Positions 1 to 6,235 are shown, counted from the first letter of the stretch. The stretch: 8,497 nucleotides of DNA from Bacillota bacterium (GCA_023459675.1 JAEWTC010000004.1:1-8497); one strand, 5' to 3'. Notes: generated by a model not told the origin, from the letters alone. Numbers and translations: made by a program.

Positions 1-341
1 TGCTCGGCCTGACTTTGAAGGACGCGCTGGCGATCCAGAAAAGCTCCGGCATTTTCGATGTGCGGGTCACGTTCACGTCCGCCCCCGCGCCGCTTTCCGC
101 GCGCCCGGATACGTCCGCCGCGCAGGAGGGGACAGCGGGCGCCCTGCTGCCCGTCACCGCACCGCATGCCGCCGCCCCAAACGGGGAACCGCCCTATGAC
201 CCGCTGCTGGAGCCGGAGCTGACAAACGGGATGCTCGTCGAAAGCCGCGTCATCGGCGTGCGCGACGACGGCAGACAGCTGATCGTGTCCCGGTTTCATG
301 TTTCGCCCAAGGGCGATACGGAGACGGAGACGAATGAGTAA
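1..341 (+). CDS. Small PASTA-like protein of unknown function (5' end cut by window)
   Basis: The frame is open from the window edge and ends at TAA 339-341, leaving about 112 visible residues. A TTG at 15 could be read as a start, but the frame is open upstream (residues LGLT precede it) and no ribosome binding site can be judged, so I treat it as 5'-partial. The start of the visible part (LTLKDALAIQKSSGI) and a later strand (RVIGVRDDGRQLIVSRF) resemble the two halves of a single PASTA-type fold, separated by a Pro/Ala-rich linker. That assignment is inference from pattern only. It lies upstream of uppS in the same orientation, so it may belong to the same locus, with a repeat inserted between. 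The last two codons and the stop fall inside the left end of that repeat, so its natural C-terminus may have been altered. The function is not known. Confidence 0.6.
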   Translation, partial: LGLTLKDALAIQKSSGIFDVRVTFTSAPAPLSARPDTSAAQEGTAGALLPVTAPHAAAPNGEPPYDPLLEPELTNGMLVESRVIGVRDDGRQLIVSRFHVSPKGDTETETNE

Positions 342-648
342 TTAGGAATTAGGCAACGAAAGTGAGCGCGTGTCCAGTGGACACAGCCGCGAAGCGGCTA
401 GCGAACTGAAGTTGGGAGCTTTGACAGAGTATGGCGACCGGACGAGGGAGCCGTACGACAATCAAAGCGAGTGGGCATGGCGGTGCGGTTGCTACCGCAA
501 CCGAATGAATCGAATACCTGAAACCCATTCTCTTTTGTACAAAGATCTTCGGTGATGTCATACGATCAGAATCCATGGTTTATATCATCAAAGATTGCGA
601 AGCAATCTATCCGCCATTCCTAATTCATCATTCCTTATATTCCTCATT
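333..648 (+). repeat. Structured interspersed repeat, copy 1
   Basis: This stretch matches a second stretch at 6236-6541. The left end (333-353) reads AATGAGTAATTAGGAATTAGG. The right end carries two inverted versions, CCATTCCTAATTCATCATT at 614-632 and ATTCCTCATT at 639-648. The core at 352-477 is about 93% identical to 6254-6378 by eye. Its hairpins are: GTGTCC/GGACAC (370-375 with 379-384); AGCCGC/GCGGCT around a GAA loop (385-399); and a long arm of GCTTTGA/TCAAAGC (418-424 with 462-468) enclosing GTATGGC/GCCGTAC (429-435 with 450-456), a tandem G-A mismatch and a small CC/GG stem. CGGTTGC/GCAACCG (486-503) and AGATTGC/GCAATCT (592-608) follow. No transposase is encoded. The repeat fills nearly the whole gap before uppS and supplies the stop codon of the preceding gene. 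It could be a MITE, a structured RNA, or both. Confidence 0.85.
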
Positions 649-664
649 AACGGGAGATGCGCAA

Positions 665-1426
665 GTGGAAGAAAAACCCATCCCCTCGATTGATCTGAGC
701 CGCCTTCCCCGCCATGTGGGCATCATTATGGACGGCAACGGCCGCTGGGCGAAGCGCCACAAGCTGAAGGTGGCGCTGGGCCACCGCGCGGGCACCGAAG
801 CCCTGCGCGGAATTATCCGCAGCGCGTCGGACCTGGGAATAGAGGCGTTGTCGCTGTACGCGTTTTCCACGGAAAACTGGCGCCGCTCCCAAACGGAGAT
901 CGACGCGCTGATGGCGCTGCTGCTTACGTTTTTCGCAAGCGAGATCGACGAGCTGTGCCAAAAAAACGTCCGCGTGCTGATATTGGGCGATCAGGCCGGC
1001 ATGCCCGAGCCCCAGCGCAGAGCGCTGGCCGAGGCCGAAGCCCGCACGCGGGAGAACACGGGGCTTTCGCTCTGCCTGGCCGTGAACTACGGCAGCCGCG
1101 CGGAGCTTACGCGCGCCGCGATGCTTTTGGCGGCGGACGCCGCGCAGGGCAGGCTGCGCCCGGAGGAGATCACCGAGCAGAGCATCTCCCGGCGGCTATA
1201 CACCGCGGGCCTCCCGGACGTGGATCTTCTCATCCGTACCAGCGGGGAAATGCGGCTGTCCAACTTCCTTCTGTGGCAGTGCGCCTATGCGGAGTTCCTG
1301 TTTCCAGACGTCTTATGGCCGGATTTCACCGTGGAACACTTTCACGCCTGCATCGCCTCCTACCAGGGCCGTTCCCGCCGCTTCGGCGGCAGGCCGCCGG
1401 AAGAAGACGCCGGCGACCCATCCTGA
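665..1426 (+). CDS. uppS: Undecaprenyl diphosphate synthase (cis-prenyltransferase)
   Basis: The enzyme condenses farnesyl diphosphate with eight isopentenyl diphosphates to give C55 undecaprenyl diphosphate, the lipid carrier for peptidoglycan and wall polymers; it is cytosolic and membrane-associated. The family motifs are in order: HVGIIMDGNGRWAKR with catalytic Asp23, GHRAG (39-43), YAFSTENWRR (65-74), and RTSGEMRLSNFLLWQ from Arg191, with Arg197 and Glu210 in AYAEF. These fall about three residues before the E. coli equivalents (D26, R194, R200, E213), which supports the start. I chose GTG 665 because GGGAG at 652-656 lies 8 nt upstream and gives a normal 253 residues. An in-frame ATG at 575 would add 30 residues translated almost entirely from the repeat and is unlikely. 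cdsA follows after 21 nt, so the two are probably cotranscribed. Confidence 0.96.
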   Translation: MEEKPIPSIDLSRLPRHVGIIMDGNGRWAKRHKLKVALGHRAGTEALRGIIRSASDLGIEALSLYAFSTENWRRSQTEIDALMALLLTFFASEIDELCQKNVRVLILGDQAGMPEPQRRALAEAEARTRENTGLSLCLAVNYGSRAELTRAAMLLAADAAQGRLRPEEITEQSISRRLYTAGLPDVDLLIRTSGEMRLSNFLLWQCAYAEFLFPDVLWPDFTVEHFHACIASYQGRSRRFGGRPPEEDAGDPS

Positions 1427-1447
1427 ACCAACCGGAGGAAAAACTCT

Positions 1448-2266
1448 ATGTGGCAGCGCTTTACCACAGGCGCGCTCCTGATCGTGTTCCTGATCGTCGT
1501 CCTGCTTTTGGGCGGCTATGTGTTTTGCGCCGTGGCGTTTCTGGTATGCGGCCTGTGCGTATATGAAGAGCTGGCCATCATGAAACAGGGCGGCCACCAC
1601 CCCGTGCGCTGGCCCATTTTCGCGGCGCTGCTTTTCTGCGCCCCGCTGATGCTGTTCGTACGCCCGCTTGCCATTGTGCCGGTGCTGATGCTCGCCTGCT
1701 TTACCGTGATCTTTTCCGTGATGCGCCGCGCGGAGCCGGAATTAACCGACGTGATGGTGAGCCTCCTGCCGCTATTGACCATCGTGCTGCCCGGCCTGTG
1801 CCTGATCTCGCTGACCATGGTCGCCCCGCGCCCCCTGCAGGCAATGCTTTCCACGATGGTGTTCACCGTTTCCGTAGGGACGGACGTATTCGCCCTGTTC
1901 ACCGGCACGTGGATCGGCGGGCGGAAGCTGTGCCCCAAGATCAGCCCCAAGAAAACCGTCGCGGGCGCAATCGGCGGTGTGATCGGCTCCGTGGGCCTTA
2001 CGGCGCTCGCGGGGTGGATTTTCACGGTCTGCGTGCCGGCGGTTTCGTTTCCGCCGCTGTGGGCCAACCTGTTGATCGGGCTCATCGGCAGCGTTGCGGC
2101 GCAGTTTGGCGATCTGCTGGCGAGCATGGTCAAGCGCTACTGCAGCGTGAAGGATTTCGGTTCGCTGTTCCCCGGCCACGGAGGTATGATGGACCGCATG
2201 GACTCCATCCTCTTCGCGTCGGTCGTCATCTTCTGCTTTCACGAAGTGCTCGTTTACCTTTCCTAA
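1448..2266 (+). CDS. cdsA: Phosphatidate cytidylyltransferase (CDP-diglyceride synthase)
   Basis: This integral membrane enzyme makes CDP-diacylglycerol from CTP and phosphatidic acid, the branch point to phosphatidylglycerol and other phospholipids. The 272-residue protein is very hydrophobic with multiple membrane segments, the first at about residues 8-35. The C-terminal family signature is complete: S226, K229-R230, K235-D236, then LFPGHGGMMDRMD ending at Asp252, matching the CDS pattern S-x-x-K-R-x4-K-D...H-G-G-x-x-D-R-x-D. The start ATG has GGAGG at 1434-1438, 9 nt upstream. The uppS-cdsA order is the common bacterial one. In many Firmicutes dxr follows, but here an LCP gene comes next, 26 nt after the stop, so the local operon has been remodelled. 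Confidence 0.96.
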   Translation: MWQRFTTGALLIVFLIVVLLLGGYVFCAVAFLVCGLCVYEELAIMKQGGHHPVRWPIFAALLFCAPLMLFVRPLAIVPVLMLACFTVIFSVMRRAEPELTDVMVSLLPLLTIVLPGLCLISLTMVAPRPLQAMLSTMVFTVSVGTDVFALFTGTWIGGRKLCPKISPKKTVAGAIGGVIGSVGLTALAGWIFTVCVPAVSFPPLWANLLIGLIGSVAAQFGDLLASMVKRYCSVKDFGSLFPGHGGMMDRMDSILFASVVIFCFHEVLVYLS

Positions 2267-2292
2267 CGCGTTTTCCGCGGGAGGTTCTCAAG

Positions 2293-3195
2293 ATGAAACG
2301 TTTCCTGTGCCTGTTGCTTTCGTGCTGCCTTTGCTGCGCGGCGGCGTCCGCCGCGGTTCCGGACCCCATTTCCACCGTGGAATACGGCTCGCTTGCCGAT
2401 CCCCCCGCCGGCGTGTACCGCTATCTGATGGCCTGCTTTGACACCTGGGATTTCCAGTCCTCGAACCTCGGCAACACCGACGGCGTGATTTTGGTCACGC
2501 TGGACACCGTGCAGCAGCGGGTGATCTTCGCCTCCGTGATGCGGGAAATTCTCATCCAGCGCCCGGACGGCAACCCCGGCCGCATTACCTACGTCGCCAA
2601 AAACTACGGCCCGGAGGCCCTGTGCCAGGTGGTTTCCACGCATTTCGGCGTGAAGGTGGACAAGTACCTGTTCTTCAACATGGACAACGTCCAGAAGATG
2701 ATCGACGCGCTGGGCGGCGTGCACATCACAGTGACCGACGCCGAAGCCGCGTACTTAAACCGCTACCGCATCGCCCGGGACGCCACCACCCCCAGCATGG
2801 ACAAGGCGGGCACGTACCTGTTTACCGGGCACGCGGCGGTGATCTACATGCGCATCCGCAAAGTGGGCACCGGCGGCGACGTGGGCCGCAACGAGCGCAT
2901 GCGAACGGTTTTGGAAACCCTCGTGCGGGAAAACGCGGACCTCACCCTTTCGGACGCGATGAACGTTTCCGTGGCGCTGACCGATAACATCTGCCTGACC
3001 AACCTTTCGATGAACGAGCTGATGGTGGCCGTATCCGCCGCGTATCATCTGCGCGGCGTGGAGCCCGAGGGCTTCCAGCTGCCGGTTTCCGCGGCGCTGC
3101 GGCCGATCTCCTACGCGGGCATGGCCACCAACCAGGTGGATTTCGCGCTGTGCCGCAGCGAGCTGCTCGCCTTTCTCACTGCTAGACCCCAGTAA
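2293..3195 (+). CDS. LytR-CpsA-Psr (LCP) family protein, divergent
   Basis: LCP proteins act outside the membrane and transfer glycopolymers such as teichoic acids or capsule from undecaprenyl-diphosphate carriers to peptidoglycan. The 300-residue protein begins with a Cys-rich hydrophobic signal or anchor (residues 4-20) ending in a plausible ASA cleavage site. The LCP core follows: DGVILVTLD, SVMREIL around Arg84, THFGVKVDKYLFFNMDNVQKMI (shown in part) with the IDALGGVHI segment, and RIRK...GDVGRNERMR at 187-204. In many LCP proteins the arginine is followed by Asp (PRD/SRD) and the late motif ends RQ; here they are Arg84-Glu85 and Arg202-Met203, so catalytic details may differ. The ATG at 2293 has GGGAGG 8 nt upstream; the same frame is open further upstream inside cdsA, but that is a shadow. 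It is probably the last gene of the uppS operon. Confidence 0.88.
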   Translation: MKRFLCLLLSCCLCCAAASAAVPDPISTVEYGSLADPPAGVYRYLMACFDTWDFQSSNLGNTDGVILVTLDTVQQRVIFASVMREILIQRPDGNPGRITYVAKNYGPEALCQVVSTHFGVKVDKYLFFNMDNVQKMIDALGGVHITVTDAEAAYLNRYRIARDATTPSMDKAGTYLFTGHAAVIYMRIRKVGTGGDVGRNERMRTVLETLVRENADLTLSDAMNVSVALTDNICLTNLSMNELMVAVSAAYHLRGVEPEGFQLPVSAALRPISYAGMATNQVDFALCRSELLAFLTARPQ

Positions 3196-3274
3196 CGCAC
3201 CCCAGTGCACCTTATGGCGCAACGCGGGGCAAACCCGTGGGGAACGCTGTGGCTGATTTGTGGAAAGGGCGGCA

Positions 3275-3301
3275 AGCCCTTGCGCAGCAGGGCTTCGTTT
3301 T
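3275..3301 (+). terminator. Possible weak terminator after the LCP gene
   Basis: AGCCCT (3275-3280) can pair with AGGGCT (3289-3294) across an 8-nt loop, followed by TCGTTTT. The stem is short and the T tract is interrupted. An alternative overlapping stem AAGGGC/GCCCTT also exists, so this is only a candidate end for the uppS operon. Confidence 0.25.
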
Positions 3302-3342
3302 CCAAAGCCTCCTTTTCCACAGCCTGTGGAGTTTTGGAAAAC
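3297..3342. repeat. Nested inverted repeat containing paired DnaA-box-like sites
   Basis: GTTTTCCAAA (3297-3306) is the exact inverse complement of TTTGGAAAAC (3333-3342). Between them TCCACA (3316-3321) and TGTGGA (3325-3330) pair around a 3-nt centre. The inner pair are the cores of two head-to-head DnaA-box-like sites, so symmetric protein binding is more likely than transcription termination; there is no T tract immediately after it. Confidence 0.7.
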
Positions 3343-3550
3343 CGCGCCGTTTTCCCGCTCTTTTCTCCCGGCGGCGCGGCCCGCGCGGCAGGATTACCCC
3401 CTCTTTAGCGAGAATGTATACCGAAGTTATGCCATCCTCCGGCGCGAAGCGGCCGCAACGTGTGGAAAACCCCGCAAAACCCGCCGTTTTCCCACAGGTC
3501 TTCCACAGGGGTTTTTGCAGGCCACACAACGAGAAACGGGCTTTTCCATG

Positions 3551-3591
3551 GTTTCCACACCCCCTACTACTACTGACTCTATTATATATAG
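3551..3591 (+). other. Candidate basal unwinding element: DnaA box, GC cluster, DnaA-trios
   Basis: The order is a DnaA-box-like GTTTCCACA (3551-3559), a CCCC cluster (3560-3563), then triplets CTA CTA CTA CTG ACT CTA TTA (3564-3584), running into TATATATAG. DnaA-trios are described as repeats of 3'-[G/A]A[T/A]-5', which read as 5'-[C/T]T[A/T]-3' on this strand; five of the seven triplets fit, and the first three are adjacent to the GC cluster. The orientation toward dnaN matches the B. subtilis arrangement. This is a motif match only, without functional proof. Confidence 0.7.
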
Positions 3592-3621
3592 TGCTACTGC
3601 TCATCTGAGGAGGCAACGACC

Positions 3622-4740
3622 ATGAAATTCAAGTGCTCCGCCCAGGAAATGATGCTGGGGCTGGTGAACGCAACGCGCGCGCTGTCGGCAAGGCCGTCAT
3701 CGCCGGTGTTGGAATACGTTAAAGTGACCGCGGCCGGGGAGAGCGTGGTGCTCACCTGTACGGACGGAGCGCTCACCATCCGCGCGGCCGTGAAGGCCGA
3801 GGTGGAGGAAGAGGGCGACATTCTTCTGCCCGGCAAGCTTTTGACGGAAATCGTGCGCAAGCTTCCCGAGGGCGTGGTTTCGCTTGCAGCCAACGAGAAG
3901 AACGTGACCGTGATCAAGTGCCAGCAGAGCCGTTCCACGCTCGCGGGCATGCCCGCCGAGGATTTTCCCCTGATGCGGGACATCATCAACACCCACGCCC
4001 TGCACGTGCCGCAAAAGCGCCTGAAGGATATGATTTCGCGCGTGATTTTCGCCATCGCGCAGCATGAAAGCCGCCAAACCTTAACCGGCAGCCTCATGGA
4101 AGTGACGCGGACCGAGATCCGCCTCGTAGGGCTGGACGGGTTCCGTCTCGCCCTCCAGACCATGAAGGGCAGCTTCATTCTGCCCGACGGCAAGGACATT
4201 TTGAAGGCCATCATTCCCGGCCACGTGATGAACGAAATGAGCCGCATCATGGGCGACGATGAAAACGCCATGGTCACCTTCCACATGGACCAGGGCCACC
4301 TGATGGCGGTGATCGGCGATACCACGGTGCTCACCACGCTTCTGGCGGGCGAATACATCAACTACCGGCAAATACTCCCCACGGACTGGAAAACCCGCGT
4401 CACCGTGAAGTGCAAGGAGTTTGGCGAGGCCATCGAGCGCGCGTCGCTGATCGCGCGCGAGGGCAAGAACAACCTCATCAAGATCAAGGCCGAGAACGAT
4501 ATGATGCAGATTACCTCCATGTCCGACCTTGGTGACGTGCTGGAGGAGATCGCCATCCATCTGGAGGGCGAGGCGATAGAGATCGCCTTCAACGCCCGCT
4601 ACATCGGCGACGTGGTCAAGAACATCGACGACGAATGCTGCATGCTTTCCATGTCCAACGCCGTCAGCCCCTGCGTGCTCTCCCCGGTGGACGGGGACGC
4701 GTTTTTGTACCTGGTGCTGCCGGTGCGCGTGTCCGGCTGA
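3622..4740 (+). CDS. dnaN: DNA polymerase III subunit beta (sliding clamp)
   Basis: The protein forms the ring-shaped dimer that tethers DNA polymerase III to DNA and recruits repair and initiation-control proteins. At 372 residues it has the normal length for three ~120-residue clamp domains. It starts MKFKC, has the early PVLEYVKV and GALTIRAAV segments of domain I, RLVGLDGFRLAL in domain II, FNARYIGDVVKNI in domain III, and ends in YLVLPVRVSG, close to the usual LPVR/LPMR tail. The start is well set by GAGGAGG (3607-3613), 8 nt before ATG. It stands immediately right of the probable origin, the usual place for dnaN, but without dnaA on the other side and without recF after it; non-coding DNA follows. 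I saw no convincing sigma-A promoter in front of it, and any promoter may overlap the AT-rich origin tract. Confidence 0.97.
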   Translation: MKFKCSAQEMMLGLVNATRALSARPSSPVLEYVKVTAAGESVVLTCTDGALTIRAAVKAEVEEEGDILLPGKLLTEIVRKLPEGVVSLAANEKNVTVIKCQQSRSTLAGMPAEDFPLMRDIINTHALHVPQKRLKDMISRVIFAIAQHESRQTLTGSLMEVTRTEIRLVGLDGFRLALQTMKGSFILPDGKDILKAIIPGHVMNEMSRIMGDDENAMVTFHMDQGHLMAVIGDTTVLTTLLAGEYINYRQILPTDWKTRVTVKCKEFGEAIERASLIAREGKNNLIKIKAENDMMQITSMSDLGDVLEEIAIHLEGEAIEIAFNARYIGDVVKNIDDECCMLSMSNAVSPCVLSPVDGDAFLYLVLPVRVSG

Positions 4741-4794
4741 GCGGCGGCCCGCGGCAGGGAAACGGAACGATCGATTGCGCCGTGGCGCGTGGGA

Positions 4795-4828
4795 TTCCCC
4801 GGTTGGGAAACCCCGCGCCGCGGTTTTT
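4795..4828 (+). terminator. Possible intrinsic terminator after dnaN
   Basis: Two short hairpins stand in tandem: TTCCC/GGGAA (4795-4799 with 4805-4809) and CCGC/GCGG (4813-4816 with 4820-4823, GCC loop). The second is followed directly by TTTTT (4824-4828). The stems are short, but placement about 55-90 nt after the dnaN stop and the T run make a terminator plausible. Confidence 0.4.
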
Positions 4829-5039
4829 ATGTGCGGTTAACGCAAGCGTGCGTGTGGAAACGAAGGAGCGATGGCAGATGGAAAGCCGCTTCCCCGTTCC
4901 TGTGGATGGAGGCATGCGGCCTGCCGCCGCGCGGCTTGCAGGGCACGCGCAGCAGGCGCGCGCCGCCGTATGTGAAAAAGCCGCCTCGCACGGCGGCGAA
5001 GGGCTCGCGCCGCCGCCGTTACCCGCCGCTTTTGCCATA

Positions 5040-5195
5040 GCCATTCCGCGGACTTCCCGCTTTCGTTCCGCACGCCGCATACCGCCGTTATTCTGTCGTA
5101 ATCTAGCGGGCTTCTGCTTATGTTCCTCGCGCCGCATACCGTTGGTATTCTGTAGCCATTCTGCGGGCTTTCCGTCTGCGTTTCGCGCGCGTGCC
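5040..5195. repeat. Degenerate ~57-bp tandem repeat, about 2.7 units
   Basis: GCCGCATACCG occurs at 5074-5084 and 5131-5141, and TATTCTGT at 5089-5096 and 5146-5153, both 57 apart. GCCATTC begins at 5040 and again at 5155, two periods apart. Units start near 5040, 5097 and 5155, the third decaying after about 40 bases. A looser relative of the unit start (GCCATTCTCCGGCTTTCCG) lies near 5232, out of register. No coding role is evident. Confidence 0.7.
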
Positions 5196-5306
5196 GGCGT
5201 CTGTCCATTGGCTCCCGGCGGGCAGGCAATGGCCATTCTCCGGCTTTCCGCGGCCATACCGCCAGCCTCACCGCAGGCTTTCGCCCGGCACAGACCGCGC
5301 GCCGAA

Positions 5307-5335
5307 TTGACGGCTCGCGGCGCGGATGGTATAGT
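5307..5335 (+). promoter_or_regulatory. Sigma-A type promoter for the DUF368 gene
   Basis: TTGACG (5307-5312) and TATAGT (5330-5335) are separated by 17 nt, near-consensus -35 and -10 boxes at ideal spacing. Transcription would start near 5342 and give a leader of about 25 nt before the ATG at 5368. The gene therefore appears to be transcribed separately from dnaN. Confidence 0.8.
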
Positions 5336-5367
5336 GGTTCGCAAGGGAACGTATGCGGAGGGATCGT

Positions 5368-6231
5368 ATGGAATTTCTCAGGGCGTTGCTCCAAGGCGTG
5401 ATCATCGGGATCGCCAACGTCATTCCCGGTGTATCCGGCGGTACCATGATGGTGTCCATGGGCGTGTACGACACGCTGATTGGCTGTATTACCGGCCTGT
5501 TCCGGCATTTCGGCAAGAGCGTGAAAACGCTGCTTCCCTACGCGCTGGGCATGCTGGCGGGCATCGTTGCGCTGGCAAGCGTGCTGACGTACCTATTCGC
5601 CAACTATCCGCTGCCCACGTCCACGGCGTTCATCGGCCTGATCCTGGGCGGCGTATCCCCGCTGCTCAAGAAGATCGACTTAAAGAATGTCAACGGCCTT
5701 TCGATGCTTTTGTTCCTTGCGTTCCTCGCGCTGATCGTGGTCATGGCGGTGATGAACCCGCAGGAGAAGAGCATATCCGTCAATTTCTCCGTCGTACAGG
5801 CGCTGGTGCTGCTGGCGGTGGGCGTGATCGCCAGCGCTACGATGATCGTGCCGGGCGTGAGCGGCTCCATGGTACTGATGCTGCTGGGGTATTACCAAAC
5901 GGTGCTCAAAGCCGTGACCGACTTAAAGGACGGCCTTCTGGGCGGCAATCTGCCGCTGGCCCTGCAGCAGCTGGAAATCCTCGTGCCGTTTGGCGTCGGG
6001 GTGCTGATCGGCATTTACGCCGTTGCCAAGCTGATCGAGTGGCTGATCCGGCGCTACCCCGTATACACGTATTCGGCCATTCTGGGCCTTGTGGTGGCCT
6101 CGCCCGTCGCGGTGCTGCTGCGCTGCGACATGACCGGCGCAACGCCCGTTATCGTGCTGATTTCGCTGGTTACGTTCATCGCAGGCTACGTCGCCTCGGC
6201 ATGGCTGGCGAAACGGGCGAAGACGAGCTAA
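5368..6231 (+). CDS. popT: DUF368 family undecaprenyl-phosphate translocase (PopT type)
   Basis: Characterised DUF368 proteins (PopT) are polytopic membrane proteins that help return undecaprenyl phosphate from the outer to the inner leaflet for reuse as carrier. This 287-residue protein is hydrophobic throughout and shows the family hallmark, the motif PGVSG twice: NVIPGVSGGTM around Pro20 and MIVPGVSGSMVLMLLGYY around Pro162. This agrees with two related half-domains. A third conserved stretch, PVYTYSAILGLVVASP, lies near the end. I chose ATG 5368 because GGAGGG (5357-5362) precedes it by 5 nt; the in-frame ATG at 5353 lies upstream of that site and is less likely. It has its own promoter and is followed 4 nt after the stop by a structured repeat. 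The match to the family is strong; assignment of the exact substrate is by homology. Confidence 0.92.
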   Translation: MEFLRALLQGVIIGIANVIPGVSGGTMMVSMGVYDTLIGCITGLFRHFGKSVKTLLPYALGMLAGIVALASVLTYLFANYPLPTSTAFIGLILGGVSPLLKKIDLKNVNGLSMLLFLAFLALIVVMAVMNPQEKSISVNFSVVQALVLLAVGVIASATMIVPGVSGSMVLMLLGYYQTVLKAVTDLKDGLLGGNLPLALQQLEILVPFGVGVLIGIYAVAKLIEWLIRRYPVYTYSAILGLVVASPVAVLLRCDMTGATPVIVLISLVTFIAGYVASAWLAKRAKTS

Positions 6232-6235
6232 GGAA

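Larger units (their letters stand above)
3255..3600. other. oriC: Probable chromosomal replication origin (oriC) upstream of dnaN
   Basis: This 425-bp gap before dnaN contains a cluster of sites close to the DnaA box TTATCCACA. On the + strand: TTTTCCACA (3313-3321), TTTCCCACA (3488-3496), TCTTCCACA (3499-3507) and GTTTCCACA (3551-3559). On the - strand: TGTGGAAAG (3259-3267) and TGTGGAAAA (3461-3469), plus a weak site at 3325-3333. The two best match 8 of 9 positions; none is perfect. Two pairs face each other as inverted repeats. The right-hand end has the box / GC cluster / triplet arrangement of a basal unwinding element and an AT-rich tract beside dnaN, as in the dnaA-dnaN gap of Bacillus subtilis. 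The gene to the left is an LCP gene, not dnaA. The call rests on site clustering and position. Confidence 0.72.
4741..5306. other. Long non-coding gap between dnaN and the DUF368 gene
   Basis: More than 560 bases without a gene I can support. It holds a possible dnaN terminator near its start and a decayed tandem repeat at 5040-5195. An AAGGAG at 4863-4868 precedes ATG 4878 by 9 nt, but that frame runs through the whole downstream gene in the wrong phase and its product is Arg/Ala/Pro-rich without a family pattern. Long open frames on both strands here are what high-GC DNA gives by chance. The 57-bp repeat period (19 codons) makes every frame look repetitive. Confidence 0.6.

Noticed and set aside
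421..449. Perfect -35-like TTGACA in both repeat copies as a promoter
   Set aside because: No -10-like sequence at 16-18 nt in either copy, and TTGA is part of the paired stem of the long arm.
333..648. CRISPR array or tRNA/rRNA gene in the repeat
   Set aside because: There are only two distant copies with no regularly spaced direct repeats, and no cloverleaf or rRNA-like sequence was seen.
1798..2292. Upstream extension of the LCP reading frame inside cdsA
   Set aside because: The extension is the shadow of cdsA; ATG 2293 has a good GGGAGG and begins a signal sequence.
3196..3621. Several 60-130 codon frames on both strands across the origin region
   Set aside because: They overlap each other, lack family patterns, and the DNA is better explained by DnaA-box-like sites and the unwinding element.
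4664..5508. Long minus-strand frames with 19-residue internal repeats in the dnaN-popT gap
   Set aside because: The repetition follows from the 57-bp DNA repeat and appears in every frame; there are no ribosome binding sites or recognisable domains.
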